Source: Paenibacillus lautus NBRC 15380
GTDB lineage: Bacteria > Bacillota > Bacilli > Paenibacillales > Paenibacillaceae
Reading direction: 5' to 3'
Assembly (NCBI RefSeq): GCF_004000945.1
Contig: NZ_BIMF01000036.1
Span: 1 to 32,162 of the forward strand
Length of the DNA: 32,162 nt
Below the pieces are notes generated by a model that did no database searches, had not been told where the DNA came from, and saw only the letters and a program-made list of their open reading frames with translations. Both the position numbers and the translations under genes were made by a program. Below, piece after piece: positions 29,864 through 32,162 of this stretch. Every line of letters starts with the position of its first letter. Position 1 is the stretch's first letter.

Positions 29864-29932
29864 ATTAAGCTAACGGGTAACGTTAGTTCAAGAAGACAAG
29901 AAGGCAGCCGTTAACGATATCGGCTCCCTTTG
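29864..29932 (+). repeat. Family B repeat (head plus hairpin)
   Basis: Head GCTAACG-ggtaa-CGTTAGTT (29868-29887), spacer AGAAGACAAGAA, hairpin GGCAGCCG (29903-29910) with CGGCTCCC (29921-29928, one mismatch), then TTTG. The tail is missing; the kinase remnant begins 50 bases later. Confidence 0.85.
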
Positions 29933-29984
29933 TTGAGCTGAGAGTAATCGGGAAGGATACTGAAGCTTGCAAAAGAGGTGAATT

Positions 29985-30120
29985 ATGATTCGAGGAGTAA
30001 TTATCGAAGGGTTGTCTACTGCAGGAAAAACAACAGTATTTTCTGCAATAAAGAGATTACATAGTCAAATACACAATGCTGAAAAAACGATAATTGCAAT
30101 AAGTGAACACTATGCTGAAA
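29985..30120 (+). pseudogene. P-loop kinase N-terminus, cut off by an ABC permease gene
   Basis: ATG 29985 follows AGAGGTG and encodes MIRGVIIEGLSTAGKTTVFS then AIKRLHSQIHNAEKTIIAIS and EHYAEI. GLSTAGKTT is a Walker A of the AAA_33/nucleoside-kinase kind. After about 40 residues the DNA becomes the start of an ABC permease in another frame, and the continuing kinase frame (to 30308) is arginine-rich nonsense. So the rest of the kinase was replaced at 30100-30120. Confidence 0.6.
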
Positions 30121-30843
30121 TACGACTGGAAGAGAAATGCGACGACGCTGCTCGGCGCCCTCGCGGTGCTGCTGATTGTACAGGTCGTCAGCACGGTAAC
30201 CGGATCGATGAGGAATTGGGAACCGGGCGTCATGATGATCCTGAGTTTGCTCGCCTACGGCTCCGCAAGCGCGCTGCTCCTCGTATTAACCTGAAAGAAC
30301 TTCGCTAGCAACATTAAAGCATACCACCGTAGACTGCTTCCCGTTCGCTCGGTATGGAACATTGCGTCATCCTTGTTCTTGGCATGCGCAACGCTGCTGG
30401 TGTTTGCTATTCTGATGCTTGCCCATGCCTGGTTATATTGGAGAATGTCCGGTATACCATGGGAAGTTCTCAATCTCTCTGAATTACCGATATGTATTAT
30501 GTGACGAACGCTTTATTGGGGGCATGGCAGTTTATCTTTTTGATGATTACGATCTTCTTCGCGATAACCGTGTCCCGGAGTATTACGAAAAAAGGCAGCG
30601 TCTGGATCGGCATCCTGGTATTCTTCGAGCTGCATTATTTGCTGGGGTGGATCTCTATCTGCTCTTTGCAACGGAAGAGCTGTGGATCGGGTCTGTAGCC
30701 ACGATTCACTGAATGAGACCAGCGTGAACGTAACGCCTGGGGAGCTCGCCTTTGCCTGGGGCGGGTTAGCGTTTGAAACAGTCATTGCAGCGCTGATCGT
30801 TTATGCGACCGCGTATCTGATAGATCGTAAAGTTGAAGCGTAA
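30103..30843 (+). pseudogene. ABC-2-type permease gene with a nonsense codon and frameshifts
   Basis: GTG 30103/ATG 30112 starts MLKYDWKRNATTLLGALAVL, LIVQVVSTVTGSMRNWEPGV, MMILSLLAYGSASALLLVLT, then a TGA (30292) and, in the same frame, NFASNIKAYHRRLLPVRSVW, NIASSLFLACATLLVFAILM. A frame change near 30490 gives MYYVTNALLGAWQFIFLMIT, IFFAITVSRSITKKGSVWIG. Another near 30700 gives TPGELAFAWGGLAFETVIAA, LIVYATAYLIDRKVEA and a stop at 30843. Six membrane segments in total, as in ABC permeases that start with KYDWKRN. No ATPase gene is nearby. Distinctly richer in G+C than the adjoining DNA, which suggests separate origin. Confidence 0.75.
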
Positions 30844-30994
30844 CGAATCAATGCATGTAAGAAGAAGGAAGAAGGAGTTGCGAGTTATAGGTCTTACTAT
30901 ACAATCATAGTTCGATAATACTACTTTATGTCTGTTCCATTGGACCTAGATCTGTTATTATAAAACAAATAACGGAAAAGGCGAGGACATCAGC

Positions 30995-31642
30995 ATGGCT
31001 AAAAAATTGAATATCTTTTTATCTTTTCTAATATCTATTATCATCGCGTTCAGCTGCGGTGTGTATTTCTCGGAAGACTTGGGTTATAGTCGGAGTGAAC
31101 CAACTATAGTTAAAGCTGGGCAAACAGTGACAGATGATGATGAGCAAACAGTGGATGCCGAAAACGAACCTTCCAACGGAGATGGCGAAAAAGGCGCAAC
31201 GATTTCCACGGCTCAGAATCAAAGAGGTAACGAAACGGCCAACGACGAACCCGAAGCTACCCGAGTGACAGCGGAGAATCGTTTCAGCGACCCAAGTGAG
31301 TTCAGATACAGTGTCAATTCAGCGAACGGTATCACGCTGACGTGGCTCGTCAGTAATTTGACCGGCAAAACGATCGACTACTATACCGTGAAGGTCAGCA
31401 CATTTAATCCCGTAGGAGACCCTTCGTATGACGAGCACTCCGGAAAGAACTCTTTCAATCTTCAATATGTCGGTCCGGTCAAGCCGGGGGAAGAACTCGG
31501 TGTATTTAAGCTCTTCACGTATCAAGGTGCTTTGGATTCAATCCGTATCGACGAAGTTGACCTGGAATACGCGGACGGCACCAAAGAAACCGTCGTCTAC
31601 AATCGCACGACTAAGGACGATAGCGGGCTCAATACTAGATAG
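30995..31642 (+). CDS. Membrane-anchored extracellular protein, unknown function
   Basis: 215 residues. Residues 4-20 are a membrane segment (LNIFLSFLISIIIAFS) followed by CGVYF, so it is either a signal anchor or a poor lipobox (AFSC). Residues ~35-95 are an acidic, low-complexity linker (DDDEQTVDAENEPSNGDGEK). Residues ~100-205 form a beta-rich domain (ITLTWLVSNLTGKTIDYYTV, LGVFKLFTYQGALDSIRIDE) like fibronectin-type or DUF-type sandwich domains that bring a conserved GVFxxF. Function unknown. ATG 30995 lies behind AAGGCGAGG. A dyad GTTATT-ataaaaca-AATAAC lies just upstream (30954-30973). Terminator at 31706. Confidence 0.75.
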   Translation: MAKKLNIFLSFLISIIIAFSCGVYFSEDLGYSRSEPTIVKAGQTVTDDDEQTVDAENEPSNGDGEKGATISTAQNQRGNETANDEPEATRVTAENRFSDPSEFRYSVNSANGITLTWLVSNLTGKTIDYYTVKVSTFNPVGDPSYDEHSGKNSFNLQYVGPVKPGEELGVFKLFTYQGALDSIRIDEVDLEYADGTKETVVYNRTTKDDSGLNTR

Positions 31643-31705
31643 GAAAGTTTATTGCCACTTGCATAGTATTCATGTAAGAGGAAAGAACATACATATCCAT
31701 TTAAG

Positions 31706-31728
31706 TCCGCGTTTTACGCGGATTTTTT
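31706..31728 (+). terminator. Intrinsic terminator of the anchored surface protein gene
   Basis: TCCGCG (31706-31711), loop tttta, CGCGGA (31717-31722), then six T. 63 bases after the stop codon. The following 31729-31863 holds only a small dyad TGTTCA-tgg-TGAACA and no gene. Confidence 0.9.
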
Positions 31729-31863
31729 ATGGGTTGAATTTTGTTCTTTGTCTCGTAATTTAGATTGAAATATCTTCGAGTGTATATTATGATTAAGTGT
31801 TCATGGTGAACAAACTATATTTTTATCGATGTCAGATAAGGTACGAGATCCGATTTCAGTCGT

Positions 31864-31960
31864 TCAACTAACGGGAAACGTTAGTTATTAATAAAGATAG
31901 GGAGGCAGCCGGTAAAATTATCGGCTGCTTTTTCGTTAAGACAACCGGCAGATTAGCGTA
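31864..31960 (+). repeat. Family B repeat, complete, with perfect head palindrome
   Basis: Head AACTAACG (31866-31873), loop ggaaa, CGTTAGTT (31879-31886): a perfect 8-bp hairpin. Spacer AATAAAGATAGGGA; second hairpin GCAGCCG (31905-31911) with CGGCTGC (31922-31928) and TTTTTCG; diverged tail GTTAAGACAACCGGCAGATT. Its end at 31960 touches the methyltransferase-like remnant. Confidence 0.9.
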
Positions 31961-31962
31961 AC

Positions 31963-32070
31963 TTGGATCAACATAAAACCAAAAGTTGGACGCAAACTCC
32001 GTGTGGCAGTGTTCAAGTTGACTTGGCTGAACAGTATCTTAGAGAGCTTAAAATATTATCGACCAATTAA
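31963..32070 (+). pseudogene. Gene-start remnant, possibly SAM methyltransferase
   Basis: From TTG 31963 the frame reads MDQHKTKSWTQTPCGSVQVD then LAEQYLRELKILSTN and stops. SWxxxPCGS near the N-terminus resembles several class I methyltransferases (W-N-x-x-P-C-G-S), but the SAM-binding motif would lie beyond the stop. There is no ribosome site, since the repeat abuts the start. A 5' fragment of about 35 codons. Confidence 0.4.
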
Positions 32071-32137
32071 ATGATCGTTGATATCCGTTTCACAAAAGGG
32101 GAGGAATGTAACCACTTTTGTGTCAATTATGTTTCAT

Positions 32138-32162
32138 GTCGAGGGACAAGAACATGGTCCCA
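32138..32162 (+). repeat. Start of another family A repeat, cut by the window end
   Basis: TGTCGAGGGACAAGAACATG then GTCCCA matches the first bases of the copies at 5311, 14014 and 15981. The rest lies outside the window. Confidence 0.8.

Noticed and set aside
30255..30473. Minus-strand open frame opposite the permease pseudogene.
   Set aside because: No start signal and no protein-like pattern, while the plus strand shows clear permease helices in the same place.
1..32162. CRISPR array, because many short repeats are present.
   Set aside because: Repeats are kilobases apart, differ in length, are palindromic in several parts and show no regular spacers; no cas genes.

Overview
The window looks like an accessory stretch of a Bacillota chromosome, most likely Paenibacillus or a close relative. 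Reasons are the strong GGAGG-type ribosome sites, frequent TTG/GTG starts, proteins with copper-amine-oxidase N-terminal (stalk) domains, a MmyB-type regulator, a NarL-type sensor/regulator pair, and a murD remnant of the Paenibacillus/Cohnella kind. The genus is inferred from protein style only. No tRNA, rRNA, CRISPR array, replication gene or complete insertion sequence was seen.

Layout. 1-900: frameshifted thyX. 990-4443: two overlapping ABC exporter half-transporters, probably one heterodimer. 4500-6200: truncated and decayed genes around a long repeat. 6371-7384: peptidase S66 (LD-carboxypeptidase/MccF-like). 7566-9320 (minus): SDR oxidoreductase behind a MmyB-type regulator. 9356-9674: IS3 orfA remnant, repeat tail and a gene end. 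9719-10636: nitroreductase opposite a truncated MerR regulator. 10997-13850: DesK-like kinase, NarL-type regulator and a CPBP membrane protease. 13851-14786: gene-free, with repeat, murD remnant and SDR remnant. 14787-15803: APH-fold kinase. 16286-17161 (minus): AraC/GyrI-like regulator. 17309-19746: remnants, a frameshifted stalk-domain protein and a lipoprotein. 20267-21512: HxlR regulator opposite an NAD(P)-binding reductase-like protein. 21853-24299: XRE-cupin regulator, CynX-type MFS transporter and UspA. 24950-27385: HIT, Nudix, a small hypothetical and arylamine N-acetyltransferase. 27596-32162: mostly pseudogenes (APH kinase, serine hydrolase, P-loop kinase, ABC permease) with an intact VOC protein and an anchored surface protein.

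The intergenic DNA is the most unusual part. Two related families of structured repeats fill it. Family B has a head palindrome (AACTAACG, five bases, CGTTAGTT), then a hairpin that differs from copy to copy, then a tail CTAACGGGCAGGATAG. Family A (about 170-200 bp when complete) has a terminator-like hairpin, a 19-bp perfect inverted repeat, several copies of GGACAAGAAC, and the same tail as family B. About twenty heads, tails or long copies are recognisable, and every one lies in the same orientation although genes run both ways.

The gaps also hold an unusually large set of gene remnants (at least fifteen), many of which begin or end within a few bases of a repeat. The working genes look like small independent stress, detoxification and transport cassettes, each with its own regulator, set in decaying, repeat-rich DNA.
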